NCBI GenBank assembly: GCA_022829145.1
Contig: CM040743.1
Coordinates: forward strand, 36,063,841 to 36,127,840
DNA: 64,000 bases
From: Albula goreensis
Taxonomy: Eukaryota > Chordata > Actinopteri > Albuliformes > Albulidae
Direction of reading: 5' to 3'
Part shown: one piece after another, positions 35,661 through 47,058 of the stretch
How positions within the stretch are numbered: the first letter of the stretch is position 1
How the letters are laid out: every line of letters starts with the position of its first letter
Made by a program: the position numbers and the translations under genes
The notes under the pieces: model-generated
What the model was told of the DNA's origin: nothing
The model's input: only the letters and a program-made list of their open reading frames with translations
Databases searched by the model: none

Positions 35661-35693
35661 GGGGTGGGGAGGATGGGGGGGGGGTGATGGGGG
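35661..35693 (+). other. G-quadruplex-forming motif
   Basis: Four G runs (4, 4, 10 and 5) with loops of T, AGGAT and TGAT satisfy the standard G4 pattern. It lies on the strand opposite to tpk1 transcription, in intron 1. Confidence 0.7.
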
Positions 35694-38600
35694 AAAGTCC
35701 AATTTGTTGACTAGGTTACGGTTCACTGGGCCCTTCCAGAAGGCACAGTTCAGAAGAACACAGGGGGAATAGAGTTCGATGGAAAGTGAAGCTGTGCAGC
35801 AGGACCACAGAAAAAAAGACGCATTACAAATCAATGAGAAACAACGGGCAGCTGTTTAATACATAATGTCACGCCTCAGTGCCGTCTCATCTCAAGCCTT
35901 TGCAAGAGGCCATATTGAGTGGAAAAAAACATTAAATATGCAGGTTTTAAAAACACATTTGCAACAAAACATGCCCACAGAGTCCCAGCTCTGTAGTAAC
36001 CCAAAGCCAGTCCGGGTGGTCTACATTAAAATAACATCCAGCCATTTAAAGATAAAATCTACACTATTTCATATTTCACTCTCAGGGACAGGAATACAGT
36101 TTCAGGATGGAGAACGAGTGTTCTCCATCCAAGTGCACCAGTCTTCACACTATATCTGTAAGACTCAAGTTATCTTCATGACAGCTGACAATCTATCTTG
36201 AAGCATGAAACTATAACACCCGCTACAATTCTCAAGGGTCCCAAAGAAACAGTGTACACACACTATGGAGACAGCATGAGAAAAATGTTGCATTCATTTA
36301 GTTTCAGTGACTATGGCTGTCAAGTCCTAAATGGTTAGAGTTGTGAAAAGATCAGATTTAGTAAAACAGAAAGACATATGTCATTATTCTTATTTTATTT
36401 TTTCATTATGTTTTATATTATAAGTTGCAAAATATGTTCTCCTCTTTCAGCTAGTTTTCATACTGGGTTAGAATGGGTTTTAAAACTTAAATTGCTATAA
36501 TGAACTGCCCAGCTTACATTCTTCCCCAAAAACACTGCTACTTTTTCCATATTGTCCTTTCAGACGTGGATTTAAATTTTGGGTTCAAGACATGCAATGT
36601 CAAACTGCTCAGACCTTTTCTTAAAACACTAAAACATACTGCCACTTCTCAAAACTTCTTTCTTAATTCAGGAAGTACATAACATCTCCTTCACTACAGA
36701 AACATACTAATAAACTATGACGGAGGCCATCTGGCACAGCAGCCCTCTTAAAAATAGACTAGAAATGTAGCAGCACTCATGCTCTGACAAACACTATGAC
36801 AAATATTGCTAAAATGTGGACAAAGAGAACAGAAAGTCCTCTAAGGAACATGTTAATGAATTTAAATTCTGTTGGAAGGCATCTTCTAAAACAATTAATT
36901 TCAATATCTGCTGTCACCCAATATAAACCACGACCCAGCGTAGAACCCAGAACCATTTTCCCAGCGCAATCTAAAGAACATAAAAAAACCTGGATTCAAC
37001 TCCTTAAATATAGCTTGCAGAAACCAACAGATCGAAGAAGCGACCTGGGCGGCTCTCAGCCAATCATCTGCATCGATTGGGTCAGCCGTTGTTCCAACTG
37101 AATGCACAGGAGGGGCAGCTTTCAATACAATTACTTGTAAAGATCATGCAGTTATCACTCCTGCTAAGAGAGAGGACCGAAAATAATCCAGAGCCTGTAT
37201 TTTGTTTAAAAAAGTCCAGTATAACAACATTTTTATAGTGTCCACTTCACCCTGCAATAGCAGGAAGACTTCAGAGACATCCAGGTAGCCCTGGCTTCAG
37301 ATGTTGTTCAACGACTCCTACTGCCTCATTAATGTGATCTACACCAACATGGGAAGAAAAAGACGCCCAATGTATGAGGTAAAAAATAGATCATAATCTT
37401 ACCAGGTGCTGCCTTCTAAAGCGAACAGTGAGGAAAAATCAAGGATACTCCAAGAGAAACTTCAGTGCTCAACTCCCAGTGACCACAACATACAGAAGAC
37501 AACAAGGCAAACTGGCCCATATAAAGCAAACAGGAAGAACTCTCTGGCATGCTGAAAATTTTCAATAAGTCACATATTTATTTCATGCTGACGCTGCTCA
37601 ACAGACCCTCATGAAAATCATAAATGTTTTGATGATGTAACCAAAAGCACTGCAAAAAAACAGCAGAGCATTATATTTAGTGAAATTATTGCACTCTTTA
37701 CAGATCTGAGGTAACCTGATGTTCAGTCATTTCATGGTTAGGTAACTGAGGTATTCCAGAGAATGTCTATCACTTTTAAGAAGCAATGTAATGAGTAGTG
37801 CAATCCATTTTTTTACATTTCTTCCACCCTTGCAAACTTTGCCTGGGAGAATGTGGCAATACATCGTTAGTTCAAGAAGACTAGGCACTCCAGGAACACA
37901 AAACAGCTCCAGTCAAAAGCTCCATTTTACAGCAAGATCAAAAAGTCTAATGAATGACTTTTTTTGAGGTAGTTTGTGTTCCTGAATCGATAATTTCCTT
38001 AATTTTGAAAACTTCCCTGTGTAATCCATTAAATTGTTCAAGGATTTTCCAGAATGCAGAAATTATAGTACCAACATGTACTTTTGGTGAGTAAACCAAA
38101 GGGTGAAATTACCAAAATGTTGGGGTATCCCATTAAATTAGCCAAACAACACATTAAAACACATTTTATTACACAAGCAGGTGCTGTTATTTTTATTTCA
38201 CTTTATTGTTCCCTTGGAAAATCACTTGACTCTAAAACTTGATTTTCAGTGGACCCCAGACATGTAAATACTGTTGACGAGGAGATGCAATTCACAGCAC
38301 TTTCATCTTAATGGATTTAACTCGCATCCAAATCTCAAAATGGATTTCCTGGAGTCTGAAACTGAACTTAGCGAGAGTGGACTGGGACACAGTCCAAATT
38401 TCATATCTTTGTGTAAAGAACCAGTTTCAAGAGAATAAGGAATGGAGGTCAACAAAGCTGGGCCCACCAAGCTAACATCTGCTGTTCCGGAGAGACCGGT
38501 AATCTCACTGCTTTGTTCGATCAGCAGAAAGAGGAGATTCAGCATAAGCCCCCTACCTTTCTACTGTCTGGAGGACAACTTATTTCAATGATGAATATGT

Positions 38601-39302
38601 AGTTAACAGTTACAAAGCAGGTATTTTTACCTTTCAAATGCAGAACTGGAATGAGTACTGGATGTTCACCCTGGGGCTCTTCGCAGTTGTGCTTCAGTGA
38701 ATTTAGAAATGCATTATTTTCTTCAAAAACACAGTTTGCTTTTTACAGCTGGAACAACATTTCTCAGACGGCTGATTTGAATTGTCACTGGCCTCTATGG
38801 AAGCCTGACATTTTGTTGAATATTCAAAAATTCGTTTCCTTGTCTGAAAGAGCAAAAGCTCAGCTTTCTGTCTTGTCAGGTGTTTAAATTAAAGTGGTTG
38901 GTCAAGATACATATCAAAAAAATTGAACAAACAACCAACTACACTGACCCACCACATTCAGTAAAATATACTTGGTCACTTTCAGGGTACATGCAAGTCA
39001 ATAAACAGGTTACGTATGCAGCATTCAATGTAATCATGCAAGTTTGGTTGTAACAATTTCTAGGAGTCGTCTCAGGTGAAAAAAAAACACCAAATACAGG
39101 ATGCTGCATACAGAGTGCAAGTAGTCATGGCCAGTGTTCGATGAACTTCTGTGTCGGTCATTCCTCACATATTCAGTCATGCATAGCTCTGTATAAATGA
39201 ATGGGTGCCTAAGACTATCGAATGAGAAACTGTTATTTCCCTGCTATTTTAAGTTGGTACCTGCTCTGATCTGAGGTTGGTGGATGGAGCCACCTTCTCG
39301 TT

Positions 39303-39400
39303 GATTGGTTCCTGGGAAGAGCCTGTTGATTTGGGCCTCCTGGTGCTCATACGTCACAGGATATATAAACTTGCCTTTTATTTTTAGGTCGATTTAAAAC
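39303..39400 (+). promoter_or_regulatory. Promoter-like cluster: CCAAT (inverted), CRE, TATA
   Basis: GATTGG (39303), TACGTCAC (about 39350-39357) and TATATAAA (39362-39369) follow each other in the order of a classical promoter on the plus strand. Transcription would be antisense to tpk1. No open frame or homologous product was seen downstream. This is a motif-based guess. Confidence 0.3.
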
Positions 39401-42400
39401 TGAGACTGGTATAAAGTGAGGAGCTTGGCTCTCAGTAATCTGGTATTTCTCCGTCCCAGAAGAAAACATTTGAAAAAAAAAATCTGAGCCAGAATGTGTG
39501 TTTTATTTATAAGACTTAAATTCAGTTAAAGAAAGTCACCCCAAAGTGGGAGATTTTGAGCTCATTGAGTAAAAAGCCCAAGTGGGATATTTCAGTCAAA
39601 ACAGAGTTTTATATAAAACAGTGGATTTAAAGAAAAAACTGTTAAGCTCTCCTGCTTTACTTCTTCACCATTTTTATGCTGTTTGAGAGCTGATTTTGGT
39701 TTTCCCCTACATCTCCATTTAGAGGACATCTTCAGTCTCTCGAAGAATCCCTCTTCCTACATGACTTAATTTTGGCATTACTGCATTATGTTACCTCCCA
39801 GTAGGGTACACCCAGTGGTGAAGAGTGGGATCATAACCAATTCAAGCTCTTCTGGCATGATTGGCACTACAGCATTTTGAAGTTTGATGGCATGTATGTT
39901 TCATAAAGATAACTGGTCCTTTTTGCGTAACATTATAGGAGATTAGGCCATATAACTGAAGAAAACTTGGACCAAAGTATGGCAGATTGCTGACAAATAA
40001 TTTACACTTAGTTTCCCGATAATGATACAATGATAGGTGAAAAGTTAAACTTCAGCTATTGACCTGTAACAGAAAATCTAAATGCAGTTACCAGAATGAC
40101 CTGAATGACATTAAATGGTCACCACACTCATTTCTCTCATAATACTTTGAAATGGAGACACAAACATTGAGCTGGATTGAACATGCTAGAAATGTGTCAC
40201 CCAGACACTTTCAGCACAAATGAGTAAATGAGTAACAAAGCACTGAAAAGAATTCATTTTCATTGTCTAGACACTATGATTCATATGCCATAAAAAACTG
40301 AATTTATTGTGATATAATACTGAGTTATTAATTGCTCTGTTTTTATTTAATTTCATATGGCCTTGAAGTGACTAAGTGAGTTTGACAGAATCCCACCCTA
40401 TGTCATCTGTAAGCCCTTATGCACTGCTGGGACTCTCCTCTAGAGAGAAGAAGAAATGGGTTTTAGATTTATGCACAATCTTGGCCCTGGTAAAAGGAGC
40501 AGGCTCTGGACACCCACATGCTTAAGGGAGATTGGGTTGTTAAGAAATCCCTCCAGTGTCCTACCGTGAAGATAAAACAATCCAGGAAACATCTAGCCTT
40601 CCTGCGCATCAGACTGGCAATCACAATCCTTTTAAGAGGTGTTTTCTGTTGTTGTAGCTCAGTAACTTAATACATTTTAGATTTGCTCTTTTTTTCCATC
40701 AGTTTGTCCACTATAAAAGTAATGAGCTTTTTCAATCTCAATCTGCTCTTCACCAGTGATTGAGGAGGGTAAAAATGGGGCATGACTCTAGAAAAGGAAC
40801 AGTCCCGACGGTTTCCAGAATATTCTCTCTAAGCTCCACTCTGTCTCCAACCAATCAGTGAGTATGGTCTAAGTGATAAAACTGGTGTGTGCAGTCAACA
40901 TCCAGTCTCAGGACATTAAGCTGTTTGTGGATTTTTAGATGCCAACTCTGAGGTAGGAGAAACAGTATGATGAATTTCTCTCTCTTCATCCTACTACCCC
41001 TGTTCTTCAATAATCATTCTTTTTTTTCCCCCTTTCCTCTCCCTGCTCCAGGTTCCGGTTCAGCTATCCTGCCCATTCTGCTCTCCTGCTGTTTTATGGC
41101 AGAATCCAGACCTCCCTGCTGGCCAAGCTGACCAGAAATTTAGCACTAAATATACACTGCCGTTAAATTTGTTGAGTGCCTGGTGCAGGCTGAAAGCAGA
41201 TGGGTTTCCCCTCTGAAGCAGAGTCTGCTCAAGTTTGATTCTTTTATCCAGGAAGCTTATTCCTTGCGACTGTTGCCCTGGGCTTACTCAGTTAGGGTCT
41301 CAGGCTACAGCTTAATGGAAATCTCATTTTTGAATGGTAGTGTAAAACTCACTGTACAGATACAACAGAATTGAATTAAAAGGGATAACTTCATCTGCTA
41401 GTCTCTTATGTGTCAGATTTAATTTTTCTTGCAATGACATTTATCCATTCAAAATTAAGGAGAAAATGTTTAATAAAACAGGTAATTATACTGTCATCCT
41501 AGGTAGTAGGCAACCAGAAGTGGCTTTTTAAAGGTTAATGAAGTCCCATTACTGGTAAATAAGTAATCTATCACAAAAGAGAACTGAGTGATAAGAAATT
41601 ATTATATAAAAATTTTAGCATACATTTATCACATGCAGAGAAATTCAGTGAGCGGTCTTAGAACAGCACTTATTTTCATGTAGATTCTTAGTTTTCACAT
41701 GTCATAGGAGGAGAACAGACTTAATTCTAATATTCTAAACCTCTTACTGCTGGGAAGTTAAGCAGGTAACATTGCATGTCCTATCATTTAAATTCAGATG
41801 ACTAATTTGAATAAATGCACACAGCTGAAACACTGCCAAGTCCCATTAAAATGCATGAGTCTAGAAGGGATGTTGCAGGGAGAGCCATTAAAGAGCACAC
41901 AGCCTCAATAATCACCTTCAGGCACTGCGTCCTCATACTCCCCCACACTCCATAAACCTCATGCAATAACAGATGTCCACCGAAACCCGTATCAGCGGCT
42001 CTCAAACACATTTCACTGCCTTCAAGCAGTGCCCCTGCCCATACTGGTCAGTGGTGTTTCTTCCACGTTTGAACGCCTGTGGGGTTTTAACTTTAAAACT
42101 TGGTTAAAGTAAGCTTTCTCTCAGGAACTTCAGATACATTGTGACTGCATTTGAATTTTCCTGAACGTGGAATACTGCTCAGAACCATGGCCACATGTTT
42201 TCAGGACTTTGTCAATTAACTAATTCCTTGATATACAATAAACATCACAATTTTGAACCATGTTAAAACAACTGGCGTATAACGTGGCTTATTCGTTTTC
42301 TGTGCAGGGCTGTATTTACTTTGATGGCTTCATCTGCTCAAGTGATGCGTAACTGGCACTATAAGATGACACCAAATCAGGTACACAGTGTGCTCAATTG

Positions 42401-43303
42401 TGACATGGGCACTGTCTATTCAGAAGATCTAGTTGTGAGTGCATTAATTGTGTTTTCAATGCTCTATGCTAACAACTGACTTCAATACAACAAACAAGCA
42501 CTGGGTCAATGTCACAGTCAGTTCACCTACATTCAGAAAACAGAATAAGAGAGTTAATTTTTAACTTTGCATTGGTGTTCTTATACATAACGTTGCGTCA
42601 TTTTCAACGCGTGAAGCTTGGTCACGTATTACAAAATACTCAACTAAATACTAAATGTGTGGTCCTTCTCCCAGACACTGAATAAATATCGCAGTGAGTG
42701 TCGCGGTGTGAAAACCGACGAAGCGTTCTGGATAAATATCCTCAGGTAATGTGTTGCGTTTCTGCCCCAAAAGCTGCAAAACATGATCAGCCAAATAATT
42801 AATCGAACAATGTCATTAACAGACAGATCGCAAACGAGGACAAAGTTCAATAGGCATACACCCCGTCTGTGCACTGTGTGACATTGGTCAGGCCATCACG
42901 TTTTTCAGCAGCTTGCACGGCTAGTTTACAAGTTAAGCAACATCTTCAGCCATTCTGTCTTAACTAACCCGAGGAGAGAGTTCACAAGTAGGCAATAACT
43001 TCTGTACAATGTAATATGTTAGTAACCCTACAAACTAGGTAGCCGAAAAGCAATTACATTGTAAAACGGATTAAACTGCATCCTTGCAGATTATCCAGCT
43101 TGCTAGGCAAAAAATACCGACAAGCTTATTCTATCTAGTTAGCAAACCGATATCAGGCAAACAGAAACAAAAAGAAAACCAGTAAGAATACTTCAAATAC
43201 ATTAAGCAAGGCGCTTTACAACTTTCAGACTGTACAATAAGCAATGACAAAAGCATTTCACCACGAGCACTACACTCTACTTCTCCACTGTAACGTTACT
43301 TAC

Positions 43304-43430
43304 AAGATGCAGTGATGCAGACTCTACGTGGGCTTCCGCAGTCTCATAAACAACGAATTTCATTCAAGACAAGCACATGCAGCACGGAGGAGCTACAATT
43401 TTTTTTCACAGCGACCCCTATAGGTACCGT
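43304..43430 (-). other. tpk1: Probable tpk1 non-coding first exon and promoter
   Basis: The minus strand has a consensus donor CATCTT|GTAAGTAACG at 43304/43303. It lies in the most CpG-containing part of the gene's 5' region, and human TPK1 also has a non-coding first exon. The upstream boundary near 43430 is arbitrary; no TATA box was identified. A (GA)n tract lies about 200 bases further upstream. Confidence 0.5.
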
Positions 43431-43617
43431 TGATTGTACTCCAGCTTGTTTTGATAGATCGGTTTTTAATTCCGTACAATGTTGTGTATTTTTATTTATT
43501 GGTATCTGCTGCACCGTATATGTGTACGTGCTGCGTAAATTGTGTCATTCAATAATATGCTTCATAAACTGTAAAATAAATCATTTTGTATTTAATTCTT
43601 ATGAATATTAGTGATCT

Positions 43618-43620
<3 letters not shown>

Positions 43621-43686
<66 letters not shown>

Positions 43687-43694
43687 CTCTCTCC
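43621..43694. repeat. (TC)n / (GA)n polypyrimidine-polypurine tract
   Basis: More than 30 TC units with one interruption near 43681. As a mirror-repeat polypurine tract it can form triplex DNA. It lies about 200-300 bases upstream of the putative tpk1 first exon. Confidence 0.95.
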
Positions 43695-46093
43695 TTTGCA
43701 TTCCAGTATGTGACAGGGGGCTTTGCATGTACACTGTTACTGTCTCTTTCCTCAACACAGTGTATTCTGTTTATTCTATTTCAGTTCTATTCATGTAAGG
43801 GCTTGCAAGATGCACACTTTGAGCTGTCTTTAAAAAAGAGAGCATTTTTTTTTTCAATGGTATCGTATATCACTCCAGCATTGACCCAGACTGTTACTGT
43901 ACCCAGATGTTACCGTTACTCTCAGCAGGTGTCTGGATTGCCAGACACTTCCTCCTTGCATTGTACCTGTCTACTGCCTCGTACTCCTGTATCGATTTGA
44001 AACTGTCAATTCACATCAATTCTCCAATCAGAGCTGTCTGGCGTACCACCAATCACACACTTCCTCCTCTGGGAATCGAGTAGAATTTGTCAAAGGTGCC
44101 AAACAATCATGTCATGCTCTGTCTTCCTCCTTTCTTCTTCTCCAAAACAAAAAAGAACTGAAATGTATGATTCTGACTCAGTAAAAAAAAAAAAATCAAA
44201 CTTTTTTTGTAAGAAGCAGCAATGACTGTGATTACTCAAGCGACATCTCTGAAATAGCCAAATCAAAAAGCCTACAGTTCTAATGAATATCTCTCTATCT
44301 CTTTTGCTCTCACTCCTCAGATATCAGATATATCATGACTCTGGCATCCAGCATTGCACCTTTTTACATCACAGTTCACTCACGTCTGAATTCAATCCAC
44401 CCGTTTCTCCTATTAAATTATTTTCCATATCCTGCTGCTTTCCCCAACCCCCACATCATATATAGAAGTTGATTGGCTGTGCCCTCTCCCCCATCTCCCC
44501 ACAAGGAACCCCCCTTCATCCTTTCCAGTCATCCTTTGTCCCCAACTACCTGTGAACATCCAAGCAATCTCTCCTAGGGGCAACACTGTGGTTGAAAAAA
44601 TGAAGAAGATTAAAGGTTTGATGTTGCTGCGACAATTGTATTTTTGCGCAATGCACTAAGCCTCAACTGCTTAAGGAAACAGCAAATATGAATAATGTGC
44701 TATTCGATGCTCACTTGCCATGCCTCAGGGTCTGGATAAATAAATCATGACCCTTGTGTTTTTTTCACTTAATTAGTGTGACATCACCATGTGTATAAAG
44801 TGTTATGATTAATTAATTAGGCCATAAAAGTCGCCTTTGGTTACTATTGAGCCCGGGATTTTTAAGTGAAATATACCATTACTCTGTCAACAAACTGCTT
44901 TTCTTCCTTGCCATTGTGAACCCGAGTTCCATACCATTTGAAATACATAAATTGCACAGAGAATGTTCACAGCTAAGTAAAGGTCTTGGCCACTGCTGTA
45001 AATAGCTCACCTTGTGGTCTTTGCATTTGGCTGATAAAATGATGCATTTAATCTGTGCTGCACCATTCAAATGTCACATCTCCCACCTTCAGGTTATAGA
45101 TAATGATTTGAAGGCTGAGGGCATGTGAATCACCCAATGTAACATTTCCAATAAGTGGTCAGTGGTGCTGCAGACTCTGGTCCCAGAAAGACTGCTATCC
45201 CATTGAGCCTACGGCAGAGCCTGCAGGAATGGAAACGGAAGGTTCCGCCCTTCCCCCTCTCCAGGTGGGAAAAGACACATGCCCAAACATTGCTTTACCT
45301 GTGGTAGTTTTCACAGTTCACTTTTATCAAGATTCAGCACAGGATGGTGTTTCATCAGCTTGTATTCTCTCCTTTGTGGTCTCACATAGATATTTTAAGA
45401 TCCTTACTTTTCACAGACACAAATGATGCAACAGATACAGGGTATTGAAAGGAAAGGTTTGCTCTTGTGAAAGTATGCATCATAAACCAGGAAGGACTTT
45501 GAATCAGGCACACTTGTAAATTCCTTAGGCCTATTTTGCAGAGCAAGAAAAGCTAAAGATCTCTTTGGAGCTGAGGGAAAAGGTTAAATCGTTTTTTTTT
45601 TCGCAATGGCGTCAGGTCCTGATGACTCCAGCATGAGTGCATTGATGTACTGCAGGAAAAATAACACATGACCAGGAGTCTTCAAGCCCATGAAACGTCT
45701 GTCACAGAAAATTGTATATTAATATCTGTAAATCCATGCCAGAGAGTACTTTATATGTGCTCTCACTTAATCTGTAAAAGAGGAAATACTTTATTATTGG
45801 CACCATGGAATATTAGTATACATTTCCAGTTATCTTTCACTGCTACCTAGAGACCAGGCTGATTTTAGGTTTTTCTTTTACTGCATAAAACTAGGCTGCA
45901 GCATATGGGTGATAAAAAGTACTTGGTTATTAGCAAAATCATTTGGGACCAGTAGGATAGATAGTATTGACTCGTATTTAAAATGATCATAGTGGGCTAC
46001 TGTAGACTCTGTAGCAAAGTCAAACAACTCACACGTATGTTAGTATTACTATTGCACCATTTTACCATACTTAATTTATTCTACTCTCTTCTT

Positions 46094-46096
<3 letters not shown>

Positions 46097-46161
<65 letters not shown>
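46097..46161. repeat. (CA)n microsatellite, about 32 units
   Basis: Uninterrupted CA run. Confidence 0.96.
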
Positions 46162-46162
<1 letters not shown>

Positions 46163-46770
46163 TCATGATCCACCATGAGAGCCTTAGAGCTGTTGTTTAT
46201 TTCATGCCTAATTTCCTGGTCGAATTTGAGTTGAGTAGTATCACCTGTAATTGCATACCTTTCAAAAGCTGATTATTGCTGCTGGGAAGCATTGCATACA
46301 CTTTAATTGGTTTACCCTGTTGTTAGGTGATGCAGTAGATTACCCTCCCTAATGTGCTTCTTATAGAAAACAGCTCTTTGCGGCTAATAATTTGTCATTT
46401 AAAGTTTTGCTTTCTTTATCAAATAGAAACATAACAAGAAATGTGATGTATAATGTCTAATAAAAATGTATACAAATAGAAATGTGTCTGTAAATTGTAA
46501 TAAAGAATTTTGAACCAGGGATGTGTTAAGGACATGTAAAATTATCCAATTGTACCTGAAGCCTCAACATGTCTGATTCAGCACACTATGCAAATTCAAT
46601 TGTCCACTGCAGAACAAGGCACCCTTTAAATGGTATATTGTTCTGTGTCAGTATGGACAAATAAAACAATATCAGTGAATTATAACCCTGACGTATCTTT
46701 TGTTCTGTGATATTGCATAAGACCACACAGAATATAATTTTTGATCATAAAAACATTAAGAATATATAAT

Positions 46771-46815
46771 ATCAAGAGCAGGCTATTCAGTCCAACTAGG
46801 CCTGTCATTTACGTG
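46771..46815 (+). repeat. Possible short retroelement fragment
   Basis: ATCAAGAGCAGGCTATTCAG followed by TCCAACTAGGCCTGTCA resembles the AGCAGGCCATTCAGCCCA-type motif of widespread fish SINE/LINE sequences. The homology is short and from memory only. Confidence 0.35.
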
Positions 46816-47002
46816 ACAAGAGTAACACTGGGTCAACACTGAACTTGTACACTCCAGAATTCTATCTACACCCTCTTGTTTGGGTTACAGAAACACAACC
46901 TGAAAAGTGTATTTTTTAATTCACCTTGTTTGATCATAATTTCAAAACCTTGGTTAAACCACCTTTTGTAGGATTAATGAAAAGACTGACATGGACAAAA
47001 AC

Positions 47003-47058
47003 TCACACACACACACATAGAAAGAGAGAGAGAGAAAGATAGATAGAGGAAGAGAGAC
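47003..47058. repeat. Compound CA / GA / GATA repeat
   Basis: CA units, then GA units, then AGATAGATAG, then GA-rich sequence. Confidence 0.85.

Larger units (their letters stand above)
34451..43303 (-). other. tpk1: tpk1 intron 1 (5' UTR intron, 8.9 kb)
   Basis: The intron runs from the donor CATCTT|GTAAGT at 43303 to the acceptor at 34451. It holds a probable interspersed repeat (about 34692-35050), a G-quadruplex-type run (35661-35693) and a CCAAT/CRE/TATA cluster (about 39303-39369). Near the promoter (about 42590-43200) CpG dinucleotides are more frequent. No coding exon seen. Confidence 0.7.

Noticed and set aside
43549-43798. Open frames on both strands over the TC/GA tract
   Set aside because: Repetitive RE/LS translations come from the dinucleotide repeat.
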